A stretch of 64,000 nt of DNA from VRUE01 sp963762205 (GTDB lineage: Bacteria > Actinomycetota > Thermoleophilia > Solirubrobacterales > 70-9), in NCBI GenBank assembly GCA_963762205.1, contig CAVXJZ010000006.1:62001-126000 (forward strand), given 5' to 3'. The position numbers were made by a program, and so were the translations under genes. The notes below the pieces were generated by a model, which did not search any database, had not been told where the DNA came from, and worked only from the letters and a program-made list of their open reading frames with translations. Below are positions 1 through 10,053 of the stretch, one piece after another (positions within the stretch are counted from its first letter, which is position 1; each line of letters opens with the position of its first letter).

Positions 1-865
1 TGCCAAGCGCTGGAACAAGCCAGGCGAGCCCGGCGGGGCTGAGGACCGCGACCAGGGCGGCCAGGGCGCACGCCGGTACGAGAATCTCCCGCAGCCGCGC
101 TCGACCCGCTAGTACCGGGGCAAGCAGCGCAATCGTGAGGGCGAGAAGCATGGCCGCAGCCAGCTCCTTCACGCCTCCCCAAAGGTAGTACCCGTACAGC
201 AGGGCCGGCTGGGCGGCAACGAACGCCACCCCAGCTCTAAGCCAGGCCCGTTCGATTACCGAACCGGTCAGGTTCCAGAGTGCGAGCATCAGCGAGACGG
301 CCAGCACCGCCATGTAGGGCTGGAACAACCATGCGACATCCGTGGACAGCAGGGCATGCCCGATACCGAGCGGCAGGAACGCGCCGTAGGGGTAGCCGGC
401 AGCGAGGTTGAAGTCGAGTGTGGCCTCGTAGGTGGAGGGCCCGAGGCCTGAGATGTCGCGCCCATGTTCCATAACCTGGTCGGTGATGGCCAGCCAGGTG
501 GAGGTGTCGTCCAGCTTGATGTAGCCGCCGAAGGTTGCTTCACCCGAGAGAACGATCGGCGCGGCATAGACGGCGAAGACTGCGAGTGCGCCCCCGACCG
601 GCCACCAGCTCACCGCTGAGGCGAGCCGCGACCCGGAGAGGAGAAGGCCGACCGCTGCAGCCAAGACGATCAGCGGGGCTGTCAGGCCAACGGCCCCGAT
701 GGCGATTGGCACCTGGGCGAGGACGATGATCGTCGCCATTCCGGCGGGCACAATCAGGCTGCGCGGGATCGTGGTCGCCGCGGCCCGCTCGAGCAGCAGC
801 CCGCAGCCGACGGCGAGGGCCAGGAGCAGAAGCGGAAAGGCCGCCCAGGCGATTAGCAGGGTCAC
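1..865 (-). CDS. Polytopic membrane protein, GT-C glycosyltransferase-like (3' end outside window)
   Basis: The reading frame runs open from a GTG at 863-865 to the window edge, giving about 288 residues with no stop. It is strongly hydrophobic, starting MTLLIAWAAFPLLLLALAVG, with about six membrane segments visible. A loop carries LDDTSTWLAITDQVMEHG and then AAGYPYGAFLPLG, an acidic first extracellular loop of the kind seen in GT-C lipid-linked sugar transferases. A TAA lies directly before the GTG in frame, so no earlier start is possible. It lies at the edge of a polysaccharide region and may be the last gene of a neighbouring operon. The family is an inference from topology; the exact function is unknown. 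Confidence 0.6.
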   Translation of the reverse strand, partial: MTLLIAWAAFPLLLLALAVGCGLLLERAAATTIPRSLIVPAGMATIIVLAQVPIAIGAVGLTAPLIVLAAAVGLLLSGSRLASAVSWWPVGGALAVFAVYAAPIVLSGEATFGGYIKLDDTSTWLAITDQVMEHGRDISGLGPSTYEATLDFNLAAGYPYGAFLPLGIGHALLSTDVAWLFQPYMAVLAVSLMLALWNLTGSVIERAWLRAGVAFVAAQPALLYGYYLWGGVKELAAAMLLALTIALLAPVLAGRARLREILVPACALAALVAVLSPAGLAWLVPALG

Positions 866-925
866 TTATTCAGCCGTCCGTAAACCACCGGGAGACGAAG
901 TCAATCAGGCCGACCGAAACGCGAC

Positions 926-948
926 GAGGGGGGCGTTACGCCCCCCTC
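926..948. terminator. Strong GC hairpin between collagen-like gene and membrane gene
   Basis: A perfect 10-bp stem (GAGGGGGGCG with CGCCCCCCTC) with a TTA loop lies just past the stop of the minus-strand collagen-like gene. No T-run follows on either side, so it is a plausible but not classical terminator. Confidence 0.5.
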
Positions 949-979
949 GCATGCAGCTACCGTCCCCCGGTCGCCGAGG

Positions 980-2225
980 CTATTCGCCCAGCGTCGCCGT
1001 CCAGCGGAAGAGGGGTTTTGTTGTGGGGGTTTCTACGGGTTTGATTTGAAGCGCAATCGTTTCGCCGGCGGTGATCGCCACTGGGCCGGTGTCTTCGCAG
1101 ATGGTCGCTGCCGCCACAATTGAGCATGACAGGCCCGTTTCCGCGCCTGCGACCATCATGGTTACTTCGTATGCGTCGGCGCCTTCGCCCGCGCCTTCGT
1201 TGGTCCGGACGACCAGGTTGTCGAGGTTCCCCGACACGCTCACCGTTTGCTGCATGAGAGCGATTGTGTCTTTCGCGTTGTCGATCCAGAGGCCCGTGTA
1301 TTGGGTTTTCGTTTCGTTGCCTTTTGTATTGAGACCGCCGCCGCCGATCACCTGTGCGGTCAGCCCTCCACCGGCTTCTCCGGTCGCTCCGGTCGCTCCG
1401 GTCGGGCCGGTCACTCCGGTCGCGCCGGTCGGGCCGGGGGACTCACTCCGGTCGGGCCGGTCGGTCCCGAGGGGCCGGTCGCGCCGGTTTCGCCCGGTCG
1501 CTCCGGTTTCGCCAGTCGCTCCGGTTTCGCCGGCACCGGTCGCGCCGGTGGCGCCTGTAGCACCTGTAGCGCCGGTCGGACCAGACGGTCCGGTCGGACC
1601 CGTTTCGCCGGTCGCGCCGGTGGCACCCGTCGCGCCGGTTTCGCCGGCTCCGTCGCGCCGGTGGCTCCCGTCGCTCCGGTTTCGCCAGTCGCTCCGGTTT
1701 CGCCAGTCGCTCCGGTTTCGCCGGCTCCCGTCGCGCCGGTGGCACCTGTCGCGCCGGTGGCTCCGGTCGCGCCGGTGGCACCGTCGCTCCGGTTTCCCGG
1801 CCCAGTCGCGCCGGTGGCACCTGTCGCACCGTCGCGCCGGTCGGCCCGAGGGGCCGGTCGGGCCGGTCGCGCCGGTTTCCCGTTACGCCTTGAATGCCCT
1901 GAATGCCCTGCGGGCCCTAGAAGTCCCTGTTCACCCTGTTCGCCCTGTTCGCCCTGCGGGCCGGCCGGGCCCTGCGGGCCAATCGGTCCCTGAGGCCCAT
2001 CGGACCCTGGGGGCCCGCCGGGCCGTCGCTGTTCCAGCTGGCAAAGCGCTCGAAGCTCAAGCAGGAGCCGTTCGAGCTGATCTGCCGAAAGGAGCCCTTA
2101 AGGCGCTTCCCCTGGTTCTTCGTCGCCACGCACGTCCTGACGACGTCGGCGCCGGCGACCTCGGTCATCAGCATCAAGCCCATCGCCACCAATGCAGCAA
2201 GCGCTGCGAATGTCCCGAATCCCAC
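980..2225 (-). CDS. Secreted collagen-like (G-X-Y repeat) protein, frameshifted
   Basis: The start region encodes a signal peptide (AALAALVAMGLMLMTEVAGA) and a short Cys-containing head (VRTCVATK, SNGSCLSF). Gly-X-Y triplets follow (GPAGPQGPMG, GEQGEQGEQG, GETGATGPSG). A globular C-terminal domain of about 130 residues ends in FRWTATLGE. The triplets jump between all three minus-strand frames, with at least three single-base shifts near 2000, 1900 and 1880 and more towards 1450. The GTG at 2223-2225 opens the signal-peptide frame, but an ATG about 26 bases upstream (MKLVWARRG) would join it after one more shift and may be the true start. Collagen-like stalks with a C-terminal head are usually cell-surface or spore-coat fibres. 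The shifts may be read errors in repetitive GC-rich DNA or real decay. Confidence 0.65.
1380..2010. repeat. Gly-X-Y coding repeat tract
   Basis: The stretch is built of degenerate 9-base units (variants of GCGCCGGTG/GCTCCGGTC on the plus strand) that encode the collagen-like triplets on the minus strand. Blocks such as GGTTTCGCCAGTCGCTCC recur in tandem near 1500 and 1680-1720. There are no CRISPR-type spacers. Confidence 0.8.
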
Positions 2226-2280
2226 GACGTGCCCAAACCAGCTTCATAACCGATGACCTCTCATCCCTAGTGGATAACTG

Positions 2281-2336
2281 GACCAACCCTGTTTCTATCT
2301 GACCAACCTATACGCTCAGCCGGCATATGACCAGTT
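2281..2336. promoter_or_regulatory. Three GACCA(A/G) half-sites upstream of collagen-like gene
   Basis: GACCAACC occurs at 2281-2288 and 2301-2308, exactly 20 bases apart, and GACCAGTT follows at 2329-2336. The block lies 55-110 bases upstream of the collagen-like start. Evenly spaced direct repeats suggest a regulator binding one face of the helix, but no regulator is identified. Confidence 0.25.
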
Positions 2337-2405
2337 AAGTCGGTCGGATCTTCGGCAAACCCGTGAATTTCCTAAGGATTTGGCCGAAACCCTGCCCAAT
2401 ACCGA

Positions 2406-2768
2406 CTAGCGGACCTTTCGCAGACGGGCCCGCTGCTCCTGCTTTTCGACGACCTGGCCGATCAGCTTGCGCACGTTGGAGTCGCCGCTGGCCTTGATGT
2501 GGCCGGTCTCCCAGGCCTTGCGGTAGCTCTTGATCGTGCCCTTCTCGGCCAGCTCGTTGAACTGCGGGCGGTCGATCTGGACCAGGATCCGCTCGTCCTG
2601 GGAGAGGTCCTTGCTGATCTTCGGCCCGGGCACCTCGACCCGGTAGAGCTGGATGTCGTGGCGGGCTTTCAGCTCGAGGCCGAAGACGAGCTTCAGGTTC
2701 GCCAGGGCCGGGACCTCGGCCTGGAAGCGCTCGACCGCGGTCTTGATCAGGTCCGCCGTCGAAGCCAT
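2406..2768 (-). CDS. SCP2-like lipid-carrier domain protein (tentative)
   Basis: This is a 120-residue soluble protein with no signal peptide. An N-terminal helix (MASTADLIKTAVERFQAEV) is followed by a beta-rich middle (LKLVFGLELKAR, IQLYRVEVPGPKI, RILVQIDRP) and the stretch KGTIKSYRKAWETGHIKASG, which resembles the end of sterol-carrier-protein-2 folds. The C-terminus is very basic. Its ATG lies 4 bases past the stop of the acyl-CoA dehydrogenase upstream, so the two are almost certainly co-transcribed and it may handle acyl-CoA or lipid substrates. The family call rests on pattern and context only. Confidence 0.5.
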   Translation of the reverse strand: MASTADLIKTAVERFQAEVPALANLKLVFGLELKARHDIQLYRVEVPGPKISKDLSQDERILVQIDRPQFNELAEKGTIKSYRKAWETGHIKASGDSNVRKLIGQVVEKQEQRARLRKVR

Positions 2769-2772
2769 CGCT

Positions 2773-3987
2773 CTAGACCTTGTGCCTCTGGAGCAGCTTC
2801 TTGCCGATCACCATGCGCTGGATCTCGGAGGTTCCCTCGCCGATCAGCAGCAGCGGCGCGTCGCGGTAGAGGCGCTCGATCTCGTACTCCTTCGAGTAGC
2901 CGTAGCCCCCGTGGATGCGGAAGCACTCCTCGACGCACTCCTTGCCGGTCTCCGAGGCGAGCAGCTTGGCCATCCCGGCCTCGAGGTCGGAGCGGATGCC
3001 GGCGTCCTTCATCTGCGCCGCTTTGCGGGTGACGAGGCGCGCGGCCTCGACCTTGGTCGCCATGTCGGCGAGCTTGAACTGGATCGCCTGGTGCTGGGCG
3101 ATCGGCTTGCCGAAGGTCTTGCGCTCCTGGCTGTAGCGGAGGGCCAGCTCCAGGGCGCGCTGGGCGATGCCGACGCCGCGGGCGGCGACGTTGACACGGC
3201 CGACCTCGAGCGCGTCCATCATCTGCACGAAGCCCTGGCCGACGCCCTCCTCCTCGCCGCCCAGCACCCGCTCGGGCGGGCAGCGGTAGCCGTCGTAGAC
3301 GAGCTCGGTGGACTCGACGCCCTTGTAGCCCATCTTCCTGATCTTGGGCGGGACGTTCAGGCCCTTGAAGGCACCCTCGTTGGTTTCCGTCCAGGGCTCC
3401 TTCTCGGTGATGAAGCAGGTCATGCCCTTATAAGGGGGGTCGGCCTTGGGGTCGGTCTTCATCAGCACGAAGACGACGCTGGAGCCGAGCCCGTTGGTGA
3501 CCCACATCTTCTGGCCGTTGAGCTCCCAGTTGCCGTCCTCGCCCTTCTTGGCGGTCGACTTGATCCCCTGCACGTCGGAGCCGACCTCGGGCTCGGAGAG
3601 CGAGAAGGCGGCGCGGACCTCGCCGGTCGCCATCTTCGGCAGGAAGTGGTCCTTCTGCTCGTCGGTGCCGAACTTCATCAGCAGGTAGGAGCCGATGAAG
3701 TGGGTGTTGACGACGCCCGAGATCGAGATCCAGCCGCGCGAGAGCTCTTCGACGATCATCGCGTAGGTCGTCAGGTCGAGCCCCATGCCGCCGTACTCCT
3801 CGGGGATCGTGACGCCGAAGAGGCCGAGCTCCTTCATCTGCTCGACGATCGGCTCCGGGAAGGAGTCCTCGTGGTCGTAGTGCTCGGCGTTGGGGATGAT
3901 CTGCTCGTCGACGAACTGGCGCACCATCTCGGTGATGTCGCGCTGGATCTCGGTCTGCTCGCTGTAGGCAGCGGTCTCTACGGCCAT
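2773..3987 (-). CDS. Acyl-CoA dehydrogenase
   Basis: This 404-residue FAD enzyme oxidises acyl-CoA thioesters to trans-2-enoyl-CoA. An N-terminal helical domain contains GLFGVTIPEEYGGMGLD. The middle beta domain contains AFSLSEPEVGSD and KMWVTNG. The C-terminal domain contains RYSQERKTFGKPIAQHQAIQ and IHGGYGYSKEYEIERLYRDA, ending near EGTSEIQRMVIG. The ATG at 3985-3987 has an AGGAG just upstream, which decides the start within a longer open frame. The length is normal for short/branched-chain family members. It heads a two-gene unit with the SCP2-like gene. The substrate cannot be told from the sequence. Confidence 0.93.
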   Translation of the reverse strand: MAVETAAYSEQTEIQRDITEMVRQFVDEQIIPNAEHYDHEDSFPEPIVEQMKELGLFGVTIPEEYGGMGLDLTTYAMIVEELSRGWISISGVVNTHFIGSYLLMKFGTDEQKDHFLPKMATGEVRAAFSLSEPEVGSDVQGIKSTAKKGEDGNWELNGQKMWVTNGLGSSVVFVLMKTDPKADPPYKGMTCFITEKEPWTETNEGAFKGLNVPPKIRKMGYKGVESTELVYDGYRCPPERVLGGEEEGVGQGFVQMMDALEVGRVNVAARGVGIAQRALELALRYSQERKTFGKPIAQHQAIQFKLADMATKVEAARLVTRKAAQMKDAGIRSDLEAGMAKLLASETGKECVEECFRIHGGYGYSKEYEIERLYRDAPLLLIGEGTSEIQRMVIGKKLLQRHKV

Positions 3988-4046
3988 TTCTCCTTGCTCT
4001 CGGTCCGGGGTGCGGGCCGCGAAGGATATCGACGCGGGCGCGGCGG

Positions 4047-4445
4047 TCAGGTCGCGGGGCTGAGCGGCACCCGCTCGATCGCCCGCAGCCTGTCGGCGAC
4101 GCGGTCGGCCCGCTCGCTGAAGCTGCGCAGGCCGCGGTCCCCGCCCGGTGCCACGGCGGCGCCCGGGCGCCGCCGCTCCTCGATCATCGTCGCGCTCAGG
4201 CGCTCGACCAGCTGCGCCGAGCGATGCGCCTGTTCGGCCGCGATCAGCGCCTGGGCGACCGCGTCGCGCGCCCGGTCGGCGGCGTCGAAGGCGGCCTCGC
4301 CGACGCCGCTGACGGCGGCCTCCGAGGAGCGGGCCATCGCCAGCGCCTCGTCGATCCGGGCCAGGAGCTCGGCGACGGTGGGCGGGCGCGAGCCCTCCGA
4401 GAGCAGCCAGTCCTGGGTCGTGTCGGCGCGGTCGACCATGGCCAT
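4047..4445 (-). CDS. Hypothetical helical, Ala-rich small protein
   Basis: This 132-residue, almost wholly helical protein starts MAMVDRADTTQDWLLSEGSR and has no membrane segment or signal peptide. The central stretch (EALAMARSSEAAVSGVGEAA, DAADRARDAVAQALIAAEQ) has heptad-like Ala and Leu spacing typical of coiled coils, and a basic region EERRRP follows. The start is the first of two nearby ATGs. It is divergent from the CitE-type lyase gene, with about 95 bases between the starts. I do not recognise a family. Confidence 0.5.
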   Translation of the reverse strand: MAMVDRADTTQDWLLSEGSRPPTVAELLARIDEALAMARSSEAAVSGVGEAAFDAADRARDAVAQALIAAEQAHRSAQLVERLSATMIEERRRPGAAVAPGGDRGLRSFSERADRVADRLRAIERVPLSPAT

Positions 4446-4539
4446 ACGTACCCCGCCGGCGGGCGAAATCCTCTCGCCGCCACGAACGCGCGTTTGGGTA
4501 GGGTTCGGGCGAGAGCAACCGAACGACGCGAGGAGCAGC

Positions 4540-5593
4540 TTGAGAAACCCCAGAGACTTCTTCCAGCCGCTGGCGATCGGCGCCCCCGAGCCGCCGGCCG
4601 AGATCCCGGTCAAGCCCTCGCGGATGATCCACTTCCTCGACTTCTCGAACGAGAAGATGGTCGCCAAGGCCGCCGACATCGCCAAGCAGACCGACATCCT
4701 GCTCGGCAACCTCGAGGACGCGATCCCGGTCGACCGCAAGGAGGCCGCCCGGCAGGGCCTGATCAAGGCCGCCACGGAGTCCGACTTCGGCCAGACCGCG
4801 CTCTGGACCCGGGTCAACTCGCTGGAGAGCCCCTGGGTGCTGGACGACCTGACCACGCTGGTCGCCGAGATCGGCGAGCAGCTGGAGGTCGTGATGGTGC
4901 CCAAGGTCGAGGGCGCCTGGGACATCCACTACGTCGACCGGCTGCTCGCTCAGCTCGAGGCCAAGGCGGGCCTCGAGCGCCCGATCCTGATCCACGCGAT
5001 CCTCGAGACGGCGCAGGGCGTCGTCAACCTCGAGGAGATCGCCGCCGCCAGCCCCCGCATGCAGGGCATGAGCTTCGGGCCGGCCGACCTGGCCGCCTCG
5101 CGGCGGATGAAGACGACCCGGGTCGGGGGCGGCCACCCCGGCTACCGCGTGATGGAGGACCCGGCCGACCCCGAGAGCCCGGAGGCCGACCGGGTCACGC
5201 GCCCAGCAGGACCTCTGGCACTACTCGATCGCGCGCATGGTCGACGCCTGCGCGGCGACCGGGATCCTGCCCTTCTACGGCCCCTTCGGCGACATCAAGG
5301 ACACGGCCGGCTGCGAGACCCAGTTCCGCGCCGCCTTCCTGATGGGCTGCGTCGGCGCCTGGTCGCTGCACCCGGTGCAGATCGAGATCGCGAAGAAGGT
5401 CTTCAGCCCGCCGCCGGAGGAGGTCCGCTTCGCCAAGAAGGTGCTCGAGGCGATCCCCGACGGCGCCGGCGTGCACATGATCGACGGCAAGATGCAGGAC
5501 GACGCGACCTGGAAGCAGTGCAAGGTCATGGTCGAGCTGGCCGAGATGCTGGCGGCCAAGGACCCCGAGCTCGCCGCCGCCTACGATCTCTAG
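4540..5593 (+). CDS. HpcH/HpaI-CitE family lyase, L-malyl-CoA/beta-methylmalyl-CoA lyase-like (one frameshift)
   Basis: CitE-type enzymes cleave or form 3-hydroxyacyl-CoA thioesters with Mg2+. The protein starts at a TTG preceded by AGGAG at 4531 (MRNPRDFFQPLAIG). Family motifs are NLEDAIP (metal site), TRVNSLESPW, MVPKVEG, HAILETAQG, SFGPADLAASRRMKTTRVGG and, late, GCVGAWSLHPVQIEIA. The GGGHPGYRV stretch points to the malyl-CoA lyase branch rather than citrate lyase beta, as an inference. One base is missing near 5202: VTR should continue AQQDLWHYSIARM, and the rest lies one frame over to the TAG ending at 5593. Without that slip the length is about 350 residues, normal for the family. It stands alone between a divergent gene and the sugar locus. 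Confidence 0.75.
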
Positions 5594-5845
5594 AGTGGCC
5601 GTCGCGCTCAGCTCCGCAGAATGATCTATTTCTTGGCGTCGGGACGTACCGGGTAGTCGGTGGGCGGTAGCAGCCGATTACCGATTGCCGTTGCGATCGA
5701 GGCGCTCCCACTGCACACTTTCGTTGTCCCCGAATTGAAATTCCGAATGCATATGAGCCCACCGTTAACGCGCCCCGCCGTGCCTGCCGATAGGGGAAGC
5801 AGCATGGATTGGCCGCGAACGACGCACTCTCCCGCCTGACCCACT
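5594..5845. other. Intergenic gap with possible gene remnant on minus strand
   Basis: There is no convincing gene here. A minus-strand frame ending at a TAG near 5626 reads GGLICIRNFNSGTTKVCSG and TAIGNRLLPPTDYPVRPDAK. This looks like genuine protein and uses less GC-rich codons than the neighbours, but it has no start signal and could be the tail of a lost gene. Confidence 0.3.
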
Positions 5846-7468
5846 ATGCAGAGCTCAACCGACCTTCCCCTCGACAGCCGGTTCCCGGCCAGCGAGCCGC
5901 GGCGCGGCGCTCTGGTCCAGGACCGCCCGACGCTGGGCAGCCTGCCCCGCGCACGCCGTGGCCTCGGTTGGTGGGTCGCCCCGCTGGTCGACCTCCTCCT
6001 CTCGTCGGCGGCGCTGCTCCTCGTCGTCCAGATCGCCGGCACGTCCGCCTTCCCCGCCCTGCCGGTGGCTCCGCTGCTGCTCGTCGCGATCAGCGCGGCG
6101 CTCGGCGTCTACGGCGCCAACGCCTCGTCGATGGGCGGCCTCGAGGACGACGACGGGCTCGCCTGGCCCGTGATCCGCCTGCTGATGGCCGCCGTCTTCG
6201 CCTGGGCGGTCTCGCTGATGACGCCGATCCCGGGGGGCGCCCAGCTCGCCCTCTGGCTGGGCTTCGCCGTCCTCGACACCGCCGGCCGGGCGCTCAGCGC
6301 ACCGCTGCGCGCGAAGCTCGACCGAACCGAGCGCTGGGTCCTGGTCTCCGACGAGGCGACCGCCGAGCGACTCAAGGCCTACCTGCCGCTGCGCCGCTAC
6401 GCGAGCATCGTCTCCACGGTCTCGCCGTTCGGAGGGCACGCCCAGGCCCCCGACCGCATCGCCGCCCTCGAGATCGTCGACCGCTACCAGGCGGACCGCG
6501 TCGTGATCGGCTCCCAGCACGCCGACGACGAGAGCCTCCTGGACCTGGTCAGGGCCTTCAAGTCGATCGGCGTGCCGGTCAGCCTGCTGCCGCGCCCGCT
6601 CGACCTGCTCGAGGCGCCCTCGGCGACTCCGAGCACCGTCGGCGGCGTGCCGCTGATCGACGTCGAGGCGCTGGCGGCCCGCAAGGCGACCCCCTACGCA
6701 GGCCCGGACCGGCGGCGCAACCGGCGCACCCGGGTCAGCGTCGTGGTCCCCGCGATGAACGAGGAGGGCAACATCGGCCACGTCCTCAGGAAGCTCCCCG
6801 ACGACGTGCACGAGGTGATCCTCGTCGACGGCAACTCCAGCGACGACACGATCGAGGCGGCGCGGAGCGCCTACCCCGGCATCCGCGTCCTCGTGCAGAG
6901 CGGCCGCGGCAAGGGAGACGCCTTCCGCACCGGCTTCGCCGCCGTGACCGGGAACCTGGTCGTGATGCTCGACGCCGACGGCTCCGCCGACCCGGCCGAG
7001 ATCCCCCGCTTCGTCGAAGCGCTGGAGGCGGGCGCCGACTTCGCCAAGGGCTCGCGCTTCCTGCCCGGCGGCGGCAGCGCCGACATCACGCGGCTGCGCA
7101 GCGCCGGCAACACCTTCCTCAGCGGCACCGCCAACCTCCTGCACGGCACCCACTTCACGGACCTCTGCTACGGCTACAACGCCTTCTGGGCCCGCTGCCT
7201 GCCGTTCATCGCGCTCGACGTCCCGGGCTTCGAGGTCGAGACGCTGATCAACCTCCGCATCTCCGGCGCCGGGATGAAGATCACCGAGGTCCCCAGCTAC
7301 GAGGCCGACCGCATCTCCGGCCAGAGCAACCTCAACACCTTCCGCGACGGCTTCCGGGTGCTCGGCACGATCCTCACCGAGGCCAGGCGGCGACGGGGCA
7401 TCCAGCGGGTTCACCACGCGCCGGCCGCCAAGCAACGGAAGGCCAAGGCAGCCGCGACTGCTGCTTGA
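5846..7468 (+). CDS. Chimera: polyprenyl sugar-phosphate transferase N-terminal half fused to GT2 glycosyltransferase
   Basis: This protein has 540 residues. Residues 45-145 hold about four membrane helices (LGWWVAPLVDLLLSSAALLL, FPALPVAPLLLVAISAALGV, VIRLLMAAVFAWAVSLM, LALWLGFAVLDTAG). Residues 155-280 form a Rossmann-like domain (RWVLVSDEATAERLK, ADRVVIGSQHADD, SIGVPVSLLPRPLDLL, VGGVPLIDV) that matches the region before the catalytic part of WbaP/WcaJ initiating transferases. That catalytic part is absent. Instead residues 295-510 are a GT2 domain of dolichyl-phosphate-mannose-synthase type: VSVVVPAMNEEGNIG, VILVDGNSSDDT, GRGKGDAFRTG, MLDADGSADP, and a tail with ITEVPSYEADRISGQSNLN. It probably glycosylates a polyprenyl phosphate at the membrane. 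No ribosome-binding site is evident before the chosen ATG. Confidence 0.85.
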   Translation: MQSSTDLPLDSRFPASEPRRGALVQDRPTLGSLPRARRGLGWWVAPLVDLLLSSAALLLVVQIAGTSAFPALPVAPLLLVAISAALGVYGANASSMGGLEDDDGLAWPVIRLLMAAVFAWAVSLMTPIPGGAQLALWLGFAVLDTAGRALSAPLRAKLDRTERWVLVSDEATAERLKAYLPLRRYASIVSTVSPFGGHAQAPDRIAALEIVDRYQADRVVIGSQHADDESLLDLVRAFKSIGVPVSLLPRPLDLLEAPSATPSTVGGVPLIDVEALAARKATPYAGPDRRRNRRTRVSVVVPAMNEEGNIGHVLRKLPDDVHEVILVDGNSSDDTIEAARSAYPGIRVLVQSGRGKGDAFRTGFAAVTGNLVVMLDADGSADPAEIPRFVEALEAGADFAKGSRFLPGGGSADITRLRSAGNTFLSGTANLLHGTHFTDLCYGYNAFWARCLPFIALDVPGFEVETLINLRISGAGMKITEVPSYEADRISGQSNLNTFRDGFRVLGTILTEARRRRGIQRVHHAPAAKQRKAKAAATAA

Positions 7469-7484
7469 GTATCGGGCAGCTCCG

Positions 7485-9279
<1,795 letters not shown>

Positions 9280-9283
<4 letters not shown>

Positions 9284-10053
9284 GGGGCAATCGCGACCTG
9301 CGACTGGTCACGGCGGCCGCCTGGGGCTGTGCGCTGCTGGCGCCGGCGGTGCCGCTCGAGGCGCTCAGCCTGATCTTCGCGGCGCCGCTCGCCTTCCTCC
9401 TGCCCGGCTACGCGATCGCCTCGGCGACCTTCGTGCGTGCGCGCCTGCCCACGCCGGTGATGCTGACCCTGAGCATCGGCATCAGCCTCTCGACCCTGGC
9501 CCTGGGTGCGCTGCTCCTCAACTACGCCCCGGGCGGCGTGCGGGGCCTCTGGTGGGCGGTGCTGCTCGCCGCCGTGACCACCGCCGGCTGCCAGGCGGCC
9601 GCCCTGCGCAGGCCCGCCGCGGACCGGAGCCGTCTGCTGTCGCGGGCGGCCCTGGGCGGGAGCCAGGCCGCCTTCCTGGCGGCCGCGGCGGTCGTCACCG
9701 CCGCGGCCCTGGCGCTCGCCTTCGCGACCCTGCCCGCGGACAGGGCGATCGGCTACACCGAGCTCTGGATGCAGCCCTACGCCGCGGGCGGGGAGACCGG
9801 GGTCCGGGTCGGGGTCGGCAGCAACGAGCGGGAGCCGACCGCGTACCGGCTCCGCATCCGCTTCGGGCGCGGCGGCGCCACGGTGACGCGCTTCGCCCTG
9901 CAGCCCGGCGAGAGCCGGGTGCTGCGCGCGACGGCCCCGGCGGCGACGCGCGCCCCGAGGAGGGTGACCGCGGCCCTCTTCCGCCCGGGTGAACCGAATC
10001 GCCCCTACCGCCGCGTATCGGGATGGACGTCGCCGACCCGGGCCCCGAGATGA
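9280..10053 (+). CDS. DUF1616-like membrane protein
   Basis: This 257-residue protein starts at an ATG overlapping the previous stop. Four membrane helices occupy the first 160 residues (ALLAPAVPLEALSLIFAAPL, AFLLPGYAIASATFV, VMLTLSIGISLSTLALGALL, AAFLAAAAVVTAAALALAFA). They are followed by an extracytoplasmic beta-rich domain of about 90 residues (ETGVRVGVGSNEREPTAYRL, LQPGESRVLRA). The LAFLLPGYAI motif and overall plan match DUF1616 proteins found beside surface-glycan genes. Its biochemical role is unknown. It shares an ATGA junction with both neighbours, so it is translationally coupled in the operon. Confidence 0.65.

Noticed and set aside
1380..2010. CRISPR-like or satellite repeat array
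   Set aside because: Units are 9-18 bases, degenerate and without spacers, and they encode Gly-X-Y triplets on the minus strand.
2653..5670. Very long plus-strand open frame of about 1000 residues
   Set aside because: The first 1.8 kb is antisense to the acyl-CoA dehydrogenase and a small gene; only the part from 4540 encodes a real protein. High GC makes long antisense frames common here.
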